Source of the DNA: Mariannaea sp. PMI_226
Taxonomy: Eukaryota > Ascomycota > Sordariomycetes > Hypocreales > Nectriaceae
NCBI GenBank assembly: GCA_024336345.1
Contig: JANFOG010000003.1
Span: forward strand, 4,098,501 to 4,162,500
Direction of reading: 5' to 3'
DNA: 64,000 nucleotides
Shown: one piece after another, positions 21,103 through 32,460 of the stretch
Layout: each line of letters starts with the position of its first letter
Position numbering within the stretch: the first letter of the stretch is position 1
The notes under the pieces: model-generated
What the model was told of the DNA's origin: nothing
Database searches by the model: none
The model's input: only the letters and a program-made list of their open reading frames with translations
Translations under genes and position numbers: made by a program

Positions 21103-24100
21103 TTACAAGCTCATCTTATTAGTAGGCAAATAATCCGGTGGATCCCGGCCAATGATGACGTCTGCCTTGCTATCTAGTGCCGTGCCAGCGTTACTAACAC
21201 AAATGTGTTTACAAGAAGACTGAATACTATGGATTTCGTCATCACTGATGCCGAGATTATCACGTGGAATCCACAGGACTGGTCGAGGAGCATGAAGCGC
21301 TACGTGCTCAAATGTAAGATCCTGACATCCTATGCTCGGATGGCTTGTTTCGTCTCCATTGTAACCATGCGATGCAATTTCCATACCCTTCCCAACGTAG
21401 GATTGAAATTCAGTTTCAGCGTCAGTATTCGTATTTCTACCGAGGGAGTAAAGACGCCGAGCTCGCTTGAATGCCTGTTCTTGACTTGCCGTCTTGCTCT
21501 CCGTGGTGATAGGAAGATAACGAAAAAGAGGGCCAAATGACCAGTTGAGAAGTAGTTGATACACAACGGTCATTACCAGAGCCAGGATCATGACAACACC
21601 ATGGCCGATACAGGTCCTCTTTGCATCCTCGTCTTGGGTGATGAAGAATAAGCCGGCCAAACACAGTTCCATGACATACAGGCCAGTAAAGGTTTGATTA
21701 ATTGCCCGTGGATATAGAATGCCTTGAGTGTCGTGGTTGAACTGCATTATATAGAGAACGGAATATTTCTGCGCAAACCAGAGCATAAGGAAAGAGATGA
21801 CCCCAAAAATGGAGATTAGTGGAGCTATAATGCTATAAATTAAGCAGATACACGCTAGGTTGGTGTAGACAGGAAAGAATGAGCCCCATCGGATGTCATC
21901 AAGTTTAAGCTTGCGTGACCATCTGCTCCGAGGGGTATTGTCGAGGATAGGAGCAAACACATATTGCATGATAAGATTCGTGCCTCGGAATAGAGTACTC
22001 GAACTCAATGAGAGACCTTGGAGAATAATGTAGGAGAAGAAATAATTGGATGCTTTGGGAAGATTGATAGCAAGAAGATCCATAACATCACTAGCATGTC
22101 GTAGCCTTCGAACATTGTCGAGTAGCTGATCCAATGACGAGGCAAAAAAAGAAGTTATCGAGACGACGAGAAATAGCTGAACGAAAAGGAAACAAAAGTA
22201 GAATGTTTGTACAAATTCTGATCGCTGAGCCCCAGTCTTGACCCCTTTCCACTTGGCAAGAACATCGAGGACGAGGGGAACTAAGACGAGCAAGAGAGAC
22301 AGCACAATCGCTGGTAGAACTCCAGAAACCATGCTAATGATCTTTAAAGCCGCTTTGTTGTTTGCTACAGATCGTGTATTAGAGGCGATCTGGCCTAATT
22401 GACCAAGTATGGCTGTCCACGCAACCGGAATAGCCCAAAGAAATACCATTATGGATACGGCTGCAATCACGAAGGCCATCCGTGCCCACTCCATTGGCCA
22501 GTTGAGAGAGATATTGCTCCATATCACATCATGATGTGATATCTCAAGCGTTCTTGGAGCCATGTACTGTGGGAGATGATAGATCTCGGTCTGACAAGCC
22601 ATATGAGCTGCCAGTTGGGAGTGGAATTGAACGAATGCCGAGTTCATCAACGGGAATCGTGCTGGATGATTCTGGTCAACCTCGATTTCCGCATTCAGGC
22701 GGTCGAGCTGTTTTCGGCACCACCAAATGGTGTCGACTTTCCGACTAAGAATTGGGAGCCCAGGCAGCCATTGAATGCCAAAGAGAGGTAGGTGATGCAT
22801 CGGACGGACGGCTTGATCTACGTACTCCCTCCATAATGCATTTACATCAAACTTCGCAAAGTCGGTTTCTTCGTGGTCACCAGGCCCCCACTTTTTGCGG
22901 TTATGCTCCGTTCGGAACCATTGCCGCTTGCCGGCCGATTGACTCCCGTGACAAGTAGGACTTCCCATTGATGCTCTCCAAAATTGCCACCTCTTTGTGC
23001 GCTGAGAAGGACAAGTATTATCGTCTCGATAGGTAGTAGCCGAAGCATGAGGCGGGGTTCCAACATTGGAATAACACTGAACTTCTGGAGAGGCTGCACC
23101 ATGCGAGGGCTTGAGCCTCTGCATATTCTTCTCAGAATCGTATATGCTTGGTTCAGGTTTCTCTGCTAGCTCCCTGGCTTGCCTGTCTTCGTAAGCTTGT
23201 CGGGCTGCTTTCTGTTCTTTCGGTGAAGGCTGGTTATCCAATTGGCCATGTCGACGATTCTCCTTGGCTTCTATTTGCCGTATTTGAGCTTTCTTTACGG
23301 CCCGTATTAACGATGTCTCTGCAGACTCGAGCTTTAGGTGTATCTGATCTCGATAAGTTATTTTGTCCAGCAATTCCGTGAGATTGCGGTTGAGCCATAT
23401 ATTCTTCACCCCGCCTGGAAATACGTCGAAGAGTTCCCTTAACGCATCATTGGACAACCACTTTGTTGGGATGGAGCTAACCAAAATTGTGGTTGCGGAC
23501 ACTTTCTTTTGGTGACTCGCCTGGGTCAAATAGTCCTGACGTACTTTAATGTATTTGCGTAGCTCGAAGAAGAATACCGTGCATGTCCATGCGACAACGA
23601 GGATAGCCATAAGAAGATGAACGATGTATCGGTCAGTATGCTGGGGGGCAACGTTGCCCCACGCCAAGGTATCAAGTCCAGTCACTTGGAGCGTGTTGTT
23701 TGCAGCCAGCAACTGCTGGCTTCGCCCACCAATAAAATTAAGTGGTGTTAGAACGGGGAGGACAATGAGAACAACAGGGAGGAGTATAACGATAAGAGTC
23801 TTCAGGTAACGTAGGAAAAAGTAAGCATCGAGCCCGCATTCTTGAATAATCTGAGCGTCATTTATACTCCATAATTTTGTCAAGAGTTGAAATATTCCCC
23901 GGGGTGGAGCGTCAATATGCCGTCGACCGGAGATTGATTGCGTCTTCGGCTGGCTAGTTGAAACGATGGTCAGAAAATTCGCTGGAGGTTAATTTCATTG
24001 ACTCACTAGGTCTGAGGAATTCTATTGCGAAGAAATAGAAAAGCAGACAGCTGAATAACAAAGATTATTGAGGCACTGCCGACAGCTGTGGAGAAACTCA

Positions 24101-24191
24101 AAAGATTGATGCCCTCCGCTTTTTGAGCTGACCCAGGCTCCTTCTTGGTCGAAATGGTGGCCAAAGAATAGTCTGTTGATGTGGAAGCCAT
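21103..24191 (-). CDS. CSC1/OSCA-like (DUF221) cation channel, 1011 residues
   Basis: Two exons, 24007-24191 and 21103-23953, with a 53-nt intron (GTGAGT donor, TTAAC branch, CAACTAG acceptor). Exon 1 supplies the first membrane helix (SASIIFVIQLSAFLFLRNR). Exon 2 continues with the family motif CGLDAYFFLRYLK, two more helices and the cytosolic RRM-like segment (TTILVSSIPTKWLSNDALRELF). The seven-helix channel region runs from about residue 540 to 800 (KAALKIISMVSGVLPAIVLS, YFFSYIILQGLS). The C-terminus ends in DPPDY, common in fungal members. Family members are osmotically gated, calcium-permeable plasma-membrane channels; here that role is inferred. It diverges from the F-box-like gene at 24453 across a 261-bp shared upstream region. 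Confidence 0.92.
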
Positions 24192-24452
24192 CGATGCATC
24201 AAGTGACTGAAATTGACAGGAGAGTTCATCTAGCTTTGAGCGTCAGTAGCGAGCACAAAAGGAGTTCCCATGCTGGTCCATTTTTGGACTGCTACTTACA
24301 GCAACCAAAAGTGGCCTTTTGATGATGCTGAGTCTGCTTTGTCTGTAGCCAAAATATTCCTCTCATTGGAACGCCTAGATGCACATTCTTCGAAGTTTAT
24401 AAGAAGCAAGGCCCATCCTCCCGAGGTTGCATAGTTTTATGGGTATTGCACA
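24192..24452. promoter_or_regulatory. Shared divergent upstream region
   Basis: 261 bp lie between the start codons of the CSC1-like gene (minus) and the F-box-like gene (plus), so both promoters must be here. I see no specific operator. Confidence 0.5.
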
Positions 24453-25148
24453 ATGGGTATTAAGGAATTACCAACTGAAATTTTACGTCACGTCTCCTCT
24501 TTCGTACCAAAAACAGATAGATGGAGGTTTGGGTTCAGCTTTGTCAGGGCGAAAGAAGTCATTGGAGGCGACGAATTTCGGCAGTCGAAAATTTGGTCAA
24601 ACATCTTTAAAACCACCTCCTGGGTCGATCACCTCTATGAACAAGGCATTGAACTTGCATTACTTGGCTACGGGGGGACGAAACCATACTTTGCCCTGGT
24701 CCTTGTCCACAAAATGGATGATGACATTCTTACCAAAAACCAGGAACAAATTTTGCGCCCAAAAGATTTTATTAAATCGCTAAACGCAAAATTATCACTT
24801 GATCTTGAAATTAAGCTTCAGGATGCCACTATAAATGTTGGCGGTATTTTAGAGCCATCCATAACATTTGAGGCAGTTAGGGTTGACTGGCTTGTACAAG
24901 GAACCCACGCTTTGTTTTATCACACTCATAAGCTAGTAAAGGTTGAAACTCGTTATTTTCATGAAAGCCGTGCTGGTTTTATTCAGTGGAATGAAAAAAT
25001 ATACTTCATTAGGTCTCCTATTGCAATTGTCCGATCAGAAAGGAAGAACATTGGTGGACCTTTAGAGTTGCCTGGGCTGCTTGGACCAGGCATCAACAAT
25101 CAATACAAAGATTACCAAGGCCTATCAGATTGGAAATATTCTAACTGA
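24453..25148 (+). CDS. F-box-like protein, paralogue of the gene at 18318
   Basis: Single exon, 231 residues from the ATG at 24453. It opens with an F-box-like MGIKELPTEILRHVSSFVP and then follows the same order of motifs as the protein at 18318: KIWSNIFKTTSWVDHL, ALLGYGGTKPYFALVLVH, RPKDFIKSLNAKL, LEIKLQDATINVGGIL and LFYHTHKLVKVETRY. Its C-terminal 50 residues differ. The pair suggests a lineage-specific F-box family. F-box proteins normally feed substrates to SCF ubiquitin ligase. Identity is low enough that the F-box assignment rests on the first 20 residues. Confidence 0.65.
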   Translation: MGIKELPTEILRHVSSFVPKTDRWRFGFSFVRAKEVIGGDEFRQSKIWSNIFKTTSWVDHLYEQGIELALLGYGGTKPYFALVLVHKMDDDILTKNQEQILRPKDFIKSLNAKLSLDLEIKLQDATINVGGILEPSITFEAVRVDWLVQGTHALFYHTHKLVKVETRYFHESRAGFIQWNEKIYFIRSPIAIVRSERKNIGGPLELPGLLGPGINNQYKDYQGLSDWKYSN

Positions 25149-27641
25149 GTAGCGTGATTATACGGCTCAGGGTGGTATAATAGGACTTAGGTAGCTCGTC
25201 GGCTAGGAAATAGTTACACTTTACTATCGTTATACATCTGGAGGTCCTTCGGACCCTTACACTGTTTTTCTAATGTCTTCTATATGTCCCTTATTGGGCT
25301 TGATCTGTAAGAGAAGAGCCATCTCTTGCGAGGCCAGTTCAATCTTTGGGACCCAGACGTCCGACGAAAGAAATGCGGAAGCCACGCCATGGATCGCGAC
25401 GGGAGGTTATGTGAAGACTGAGAGTTTTCACAAATGGAGATCCCAAAAATGGACTAGTCCGGGACAGCCATGGCCGGTTAGATGTTGGTCATAGCCCCGG
25501 GTGATTGACGCCGAATTCCAAGACACTCTATGATGTTATGTTGGAAGATGAGGGTGTATATTCGCTCGAGTTCCACACTGGGCATGCGCCACTTGGTCCA
25601 TTTTTGGCCAAGTTTTATAATGATAGATTACTGACTCTCCCGCACCCCTGCGTGGTACTGTTACTGGCTAGTGGCAGCCATCCATCAAACTGGTCACGTC
25701 CAAAACTGGTCATTTCCATTTGTTATGTCCGCGAGCAGATAATGTCCATAAAATGCCTTCTTTTACCTGCAGACATCGACTCAGCCCGCTCCAGTCACCT
25801 GCCCACCCCATACATTCAGAGATAATGATTTTCCTTGGTTGGTAGGGCGAACTGAGGGACCTTCGTTCTGCGATTGGGAAACGAGGGTGCATTGGTCGAG
25901 AAAGGGATAGACGAGCAGGAATCCTTGCTGGCATTTTGAGAGCTGAGAACTGACTAGCCTCAGAAAGGATCCTGCGATTTCTTGGCATCATTCCAGTTGC
26001 CTTCCGTTCCGTACAGACCCACCGCAACACTAACCACAGCTAGCCAGGATCACCTCAGGCGTCCGTGGCAATGCCACATTGGTCCCCCTGCATGTCTTAC
26101 GGGATATTGCCTCAATTCAGTCTATGTCTTGTTCGAAGATCCCTTGCTGGCTGAGGGGGTATGGCTCGGAGCAACCTTCCTGAATAAAAGAAAGTATGTC
26201 CAGGGTCTCCCGGGCCCCCTGTTTATGGTTAACCCATGGGCAGAGTGATTACAAGAGCCAAAGTACCTGTAAGTCGCCAATTCTCCGTTCAATCGCCTTG
26301 ATGGCTCCTCTTGTTTCGTTAGCCTACTGTGTACAAGGCGCACAGAAGAAAGTGCTGCCTTATTTTCACAAACAGCTATGAATATCGCCTAATGCAGCAT
26401 ATATATTTTCCTACATACCACGAGATAGCGTACATGTGTGTTCTTATTCCTTCCGGTACATTGAAAGGTTGACGCTAATGTGGCGCGATGTGAACGCCTT
26501 ACGTAGAGCAAACAAGATATGAATTTCAAGTCTTCACCGATTGAGGCTGTGTCATGTCTTTGTCAAGCATCTATTATACTAAGCAACTTAACACAGCCCC
26601 AGGAGATACGGCATGGCTTCGCATCAGACGTTCAAAAGATTCACGACGTAGCTGTTAGTCATTCCAACAACAGTGAAACAGCTCCGTGGCAGGCGAGCCC
26701 AGTGGAATAGAAGAGCCGGAGCGTCACGCTTAAACAAGCACAATCCAAAAACACCAATCGGACGTTGCCAAGCGAGAGAACTGTTTCGATAGGCGTTTCT
26801 GGGCGCTGCTAGAGCAAGTCAAGGCAGCACTGAGACCGCAGTTATCCGGGGCGCAGATAGAGCGCCGCTGGTCTAGTTGACCTCGCACATGTTAAGCAGA
26901 AAATGCCTTCAAGCCACCTTGCCCGCTGACCCGCTCCTAGAGACCGGCACCATGGTTGGACCGGTCATTTCAAGTGAACACAGTGCTTCCGGCGGTTGTC
27001 GCTCGCTCGTGCGACGAATAAATCGGAGTAGAAATGTGCAATGTACAACACACAACGCTCTGTCTAACAAAATCACGTCCCTGCCATTGTGGTACGCGTT
27101 AGTCAATTACGTAGCATCTAACCGAGAGACGCGATTTGTACCCGTCGGAGTTCGCGAACCCTAGCACCCACAAACAGCTTCTAAATCTAGCAGGCTGTAG
27201 GGTAAGTTGTTTCATCCTAAGATGTTCACGTCTGAACATCCTTATCATGAATTCTAATAAGAGAGGTTCAAGTATCGTTCAACAAGGCTTCATCGCTATA
27301 CAAATAGAATACCCAGACGCTTGTAAGCATCGAAAGGACATGGCGTGGGTGGTATTTCTTCAACCAGCACCCACCGTCACTGCCACCTCACTTAGTGCCA
27401 AGTAGTCAATAGCAAAAGTCTCGACTCAAGTCTCCATTTCTGCCTTGTGCACTGCCAAGGCGGAATGCGGTTGATTATGTTGGTTTTTACCTATTTATAC
27501 TTCGCAGCCAGCCCATGACGGTCTATTTTTCCTATCTCACTCAACTATTCAACCATCCACTGCCCTCAGGATTCTTGCTTCCAATACCGCATCACCCTCA
27601 ACGACAATTAACCCCCCCTTATTAGCTGCCCATCACCCATC
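25149..27641. other. Gene-poor 2.5-kb stretch
   Basis: Only short frames on both strands (for example 25505-25825 and 26877-27164), without motifs or consistent splice sites. GC content changes at about 26.7-27.1 kb (GAGCGTCACGC, GGGCGCAGATAGAGCGCCGC), which may mark old inserted DNA, but I find no termini or repeats. A TATA-like TATTTATACTTC at about 27491 and a CT-rich leader belong to the next gene. Confidence 0.4.
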
Positions 27642-28862
27642 ATGGGCAATTGTTTTTCAACTCCCAGAAAGGAAGCGCCAAGGCACAAAGTTATGGCCAA
27701 TGCAGTCAATGGCGCGGGCACTTCCCAGGCCATCTCGAATGGAACATTCGATAAGCCAGATACGACGGGGTCGACTCAAGACCCCCCGCCCAGATACGTG
27801 CCTCCTGAAGTGCCCACATCAGATATTATGATCCTTCAGATGTTCAAGAAGGTTCAAGACTTTTGCTGCGATAGTATCGGCGTCAAAAGTGGTTTAAATG
27901 GCCTACGACACCAGACCGTATACGTGTGGGTCGACGATAACCCCAAACTCCCACCAGAGACCACGGAAGCCATCGAGTTTGTTTCCAAGATGCTGCTAAT
28001 TTTTGGGAAAGCCCTTGAATTTAATATGAAGATTTATTTCATGGGCTACAGCAACAACAACAGTAACGAGCTCTCGGAAGACAAACGCGAAAGGGCCGCT
28101 GCCTTACGCAATTTATTCGAAAAGAAAACTTATCATGAGGCGACTGGTATGATAAAAGGTGAACCAATTTTGAGCCACGAAGATTTACAGATTCCTGCGT
28201 GGTTCGAGAAAATGGAGGAATCCCGACGGACTTCACGACTAAACGACGATGAAACCCACACCAAACTGCTGGCTCACGTCCAATGGCTTCGGGAGCCCTA
28301 TAGACAGGGATGGCGGCAGGAAGACCTGAAAGTTGAAGACTTCTCAAATCTCTACAAAGAAGCCAGGACCGCCGTGAACCAACAGCCCAAGAAGCTTAAC
28401 AACATCTGCTTTACAATTCAGCAAGCGATCGCCTTCCAGCAACGGCTACAAAAAGGAGCTGACGCACAAGCCACTTCCGTGATCATCCTCACGGGGTCAC
28501 CACTTTTTGGGAGAGATGCAAAGGCCATCAAGAGGGATCAAGGACAGGTTACTGGTGGCGCTGATGAGTTCTCCATCCAAACGCTGCTCTTTTGCGACAA
28601 CCTCGAACGTCCGTCGATTGAGATCCACCGCCAGATAGACAACAACTTTAAGGGCGACAAGGACATCTACGACGTATCCGAGCTAAGCGAGAGGAAGGTC
28701 CTCGACTGTGGCCTAAGCGAGATACAGCTGGTGAAGATCTTTAATAGCTCCAACCCAGCTGTTGACCGCTTGAAGTTTAGAAAGGATGGTGACAAATACG
28801 GACCTTGTCCGTTAGGAGGTTTGGATCTGCCTTCGGTTGAACAAACAAAGGGATATTTGTAG
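27642..28862 (+). CDS. vWA-like protein with an N-terminal lipidation signal, 406 residues
   Basis: Single exon from the ATG at 27642. The start MGNCFS is a textbook Met-Gly-x-Cys signal for N-myristoylation plus palmitoylation, so the protein is probably membrane-tethered. Residues 20-60 are disordered and Pro-rich. From about residue 90 the text VYVWVDDNPKLPPETTEAI, then FGKALEFNMKIYFMGYS, and later FTIQQAIAFQQRL with TSVIILTGSPLF follows the beta/alpha order of von Willebrand A-like domains common in fungi. The metal-binding DxSxS is not present (VDDNPKL instead), so metal binding is doubtful. Function unknown. Neighbours give no hint. Confidence 0.75.
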   Translation: MGNCFSTPRKEAPRHKVMANAVNGAGTSQAISNGTFDKPDTTGSTQDPPPRYVPPEVPTSDIMILQMFKKVQDFCCDSIGVKSGLNGLRHQTVYVWVDDNPKLPPETTEAIEFVSKMLLIFGKALEFNMKIYFMGYSNNNSNELSEDKRERAAALRNLFEKKTYHEATGMIKGEPILSHEDLQIPAWFEKMEESRRTSRLNDDETHTKLLAHVQWLREPYRQGWRQEDLKVEDFSNLYKEARTAVNQQPKKLNNICFTIQQAIAFQQRLQKGADAQATSVIILTGSPLFGRDAKAIKRDQGQVTGGADEFSIQTLLFCDNLERPSIEIHRQIDNNFKGDKDIYDVSELSERKVLDCGLSEIQLVKIFNSSNPAVDRLKFRKDGDKYGPCPLGGLDLPSVEQTKGYL

Positions 28863-29177
28863 AGTGACTGGAAGATTACGGGATACGTATCCTGGCACTC
28901 TACAAACTATTTGAGTCCTCCCTTTTTTTCTTTCTTCTACCTTTGTTCTACTGGACTATTCTTTTTTATAGAGACGCCTTTTGTCTATTCTAACGATCAA
29001 ATAAACAACATCACTACCTGCCTTGCCTCACTGATATTGATTCTTGACCCCCTTTATTCATGATGGTCCGAATCTGGGCATGCTTTAGGCTTGCAAGAAG
29101 GCAAATCATCAATATGAGCTAACCTGGATTAAGAGTGAGTGGGGAGCAAATTGCCACATGTGCAATGGCAACTCACA
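28863..29177. other. 3' flank and intergenic
   Basis: 315 bp between the vWA-like gene and the LTR. A T-rich tract follows the stop codon. No gene. Confidence 0.4.
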
Positions 29178-29182
29178 TTCAC

Positions 29183-29382
29183 TGTTGGAAAATCCGGGGA
29201 TCCCCCTTCTCTTCAGGATTCAGACTGTTAGTCTGAAAGTCCTAGATTTGAAGTTCAAAGTCCTAGATGAAATCAACTAGAGATATAAACCCGAGAAGAA
29301 CTCTCATCTCAATAATTAACAATCAAGTTCAATAAAAAAAAAATATATTTTCACCCAGCAATACTGCGCAATATAAACAACA
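29183..29382 (+). mobile_element. Solo LTR, copy 1 (200 bp)
   Basis: Begins TGTTGG and ends CAACA, with the 5-bp target duplication TTCAC at 29178-29182 and 29383-29387. Internally it holds a TATAAA (about 29282) and downstream AATAAA before an A-run, the order expected of an LTR read on the plus strand. No primer-binding site or internal domain follows, so it is a solo LTR. Nearly identical to 46288-46482 apart from a few substitutions and the length of the A-run. Confidence 0.88.
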
Positions 29383-29534
29383 TTCACGCCAACGGAGACG
29401 AGTGCATGGACAAGTATGCTCTCCCTCACACAATTAAGAAGCCTCGCTTGTGCAGAATTCCATTGAGGTGTAGACAGGAACATCAGACTTGAAGGGGGAA
29501 GGGTACCTCAACGCTTGCCCCTCTTCCTGCCCTT

Positions 29535-32383
29535 CTACCCAGGCCTTTGAGAGCATGTGCATTGCGTCTGTGCCCTCCATAATTCACCATAAAGACCCTC
29601 TTCCTTAAGTGTCTCATGAGTGCCTTGCTGAGTGATTCTTCCTTCCTCTAATACAATAATCCTGTCTGCATGTACAATGGTTGAGAGTCGGTGACTGTGG
29701 TGTGATCAGTTTCTGCGTCTGTTTAATATTGAGGGATCACTAACGCGATCATAATAACTGTTTTTCCATGGTTCTTCTTCCCCATAACTTCCATAATTTT
29801 CCCCTCCGTTCTAGTGTCCAATGAATTAGTCGGTTCATCAAGTAAAACGATCTTTCCTTCCATCAAGAAACATCTAGCAATAAAAATACGCTGTTCTTGG
29901 CCCTTGGAAAGGTTGCTAGAACATGTTAGTTGAGTATATGTAGCTGGAGTTTTGCAACTTGCTTATGCCTTGGTCCCATCAAAGTATTATAACCTATTTG
30001 GATCAAAGTTAGTTGATAAAAAAAAAAGGGATCAATACAGCATACCTTTATGAAATTGCCGGGGGTCAAGTGCTGCATTCCGACATGCCTTCTTTGCATC
30101 CTTATTACTCGCTTTTACGCGCGCAAATTTAACATTTTCAAGAATGCTCTTTTCATCGTATATTTTCCCATCCTGAGTCACGGAACTAAGACACGCAAAA
30201 ATACTATAGCAAGGAGTTAGTAAGGTATCAATGAAGATTTGACTTGAACTTTTACCTTTTCCTAGTGACAGTTCGAAGATCTTGGCCATCAATTGTAATA
30301 GTGCCTTGTTGAGGATCATAATGTCGTTCGATGAGGGCCATAATAGTCGACTTGCCACTCCCAGAGGGACCAACTATTGCGACCGTTTCTCCTGGTAGAA
30401 TATTCAAGTCTATGTCTCGGAGAACAGGCTTGTCTTTTTCATAACCAAAGGTAACACCTTCAAAAATAACTTCGCCACGTTTACATATCAATTCAGTCGC
30501 TCCTTCAGCTTCTTTAACGGAGGGTTCTTCCGACATAACGCCTAATACAAAATCGCATTGTGCGACACCATTTTGAAGTTGCCGTGAGATCGAGCTGGCC
30601 TGCTCCACAGGCCTCGGTATCTTGTTCCAAGTATCAGAAAGCTTGGCAATCTGGCCTGGAGTTGCGTCTCGTCTTATAGCCAGATATTCGCTCCCGCCTC
30701 GTCCAAAAGTAACCATCAAAACGATTGCTAGATGGTACATAACCGATTTGTACCAAGGATCCCTCATCAATTGATGAAAGTGATCAAGGGCATCGCTATG
30801 TTGTTGGTATATCGTACCGGTTTGGCCAAATCGTTGTGCATCTTTATAACCGTCTATAGAGTCGTCCTGGATCTTAATCAATTTCCGTGCTGCATTTGTC
30901 CTCTCGAGGTCATTAGACCTTGGATTCCGGAAATTGAAGAGCAAGCGGAGACCCAATGCTATACACAGCGTAATAAAGACTTGGTAAAGTCCGAACGTGG
31001 AGGAAAAAGTTATAACCGCGTTGATAAGCTGGAATAATGCTGGCAAGACAATATAAAAGAGGTCTTTATATATCTTCGTAGCACCAGGTGCGCTATTAAT
31101 TTGAAGCTGAATGACGGATTTGGGCGTGGTGTCATGATAGCTTGGCGAAAGATGAATTATACGGTTGAATACATCTTTCTTCAGGGACACTGCAGTGTCT
31201 GTATCCACCCTTTCCCAGCATGCTATACTAAGCTGGTAAAGAATGCCTGACCCGACGATTAGTAGTGCAGGCAAACCGATATTCGCCCAATAAGACCCTT
31301 GGAGGTTATCGAGCACCTGCATGATTCGGTTCGACTGTTTTAGGTCTATGATGTTGTAGCCGATGATGAAAAGAATAGAGACGCAAATTGTAGCATAGTC
31401 TAGAAAACAATTTGGCCGGACATAAGGCAATATGTCCTGCTCTTCATTAGTATTCATTAAGCGAGATTTTTTATGCTTCCATACCCTGAATGTTCGATAA
31501 TATGCTGAAACCTGTGATAGCTGTTTCTGTGGCTCACTCTTAAGGGATTGTGGCTTTGAGTTTATCGTAATTAGAATCCACAAGATGACGATTTGAAACG
31601 TGGCCTGAGCTAGATCAATAAGATCCATCATCTTGGGTGAGTGTGTAGTTAAAATCCCTAAAATTATTTGACCTTCAAAAACAAGATAGATTCCCCATAT
31701 CGGAACGAAGATTGAACCTTTATTACCAAGAGATCCATAGATTTGCAAAGAAAAGGAAAAAATAAACGAAAAATTTCCAATGACCACATTATCTCCAGAG
31801 AGCCATGTTTCTTGGAAAAAGCTCGTAGTTAGCTGGATAATGTGCTTTAGAGAGGCTAGGAGCAGTAGAAAGGTGCTCCAATTCACCACCGACGTGTTCG
31901 CCGAACTAGGGGAAGTTTTGGAGGTAGTGATAATCAGATCGGCTAGCCCAAAAAGGCAGCGTGCTTCCGTTGCAATTTGGGTGAATGCCATAATAAAATA
32001 AATAAAAAGAATTGCGTACACCTATGTCCAAACCGAGTGGCGAGCTGGGTGATGAGGACATAAGATTCTTATGTAGAATGAGGCTACAAAGAGCCCAGGG
32101 GGGTGACGTGGAGGATGATGCAACATGTGAGCAAAAGGGAGTCAGGGTATGCCAGGGTATCAGCTTGCAAGGCGTCCAAGAGTCCCAATAGGATAACGAG
32201 GATCCCCAAAGGCTGAGGCTGGAGCGAATACGAGCAGCCAGTGGGTCTAAAATCATGCACGTTGCTAAATGCTTGATCCATAGGAACAGCCGTAAATCCT
32301 TGGCGAACGTTAAGACTAGGGCTCTTTTCTCTTTTCTCTATTCTAGAGGGGTTTACCCGGCTGTAATATGAGTACATTGTCAT
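29535..32383 (-). CDS. Half-size ABC transporter, HMT1-like (ABCB type)
   Basis: Minus-strand exons: 30256-32021, 30046-30203, 29963-29993, 29745-29915 and 29535-29694, with introns of 52, 52, 47 and 50 nt. One intron uses a GC-AG pair (GCAAGT donor at 29962). N-terminal membrane helices and a six-helix transporter domain come first. The nucleotide-binding domain has Walker [10 protein letters not shown], the signature LSKGQ (instead of LSGGQ), Walker B KIVLLDEP and the H-loop AHRLS formed across the last intron. A further upstream exon to the ATG at 32383 is likely (two more hydrophobic segments), but its splice to 32021 is unresolved. HMT1-type proteins export thiol conjugates into vacuoles or mitochondria; substrate here is unknown. 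The gene starts about 80 bp after the asparaginase-like gene. Confidence 0.85.
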
Positions 32384-32460
32384 CACAAAAGAATATTGTA
32401 TTCAAGCTTCATCCTGCGTGCGATGTTGACAAAGTTAACTCTATAATGTCCAAATCCGCA

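Noticed and set aside
22536..23381. Several plus frames opposite the CSC1-like gene
   Set aside because: Antisense shadows of a long, well supported coding exon.
26700..27180. GC-shifted stretch as a transposon
   Set aside because: No terminal repeats, target duplication or coding remains could be found.
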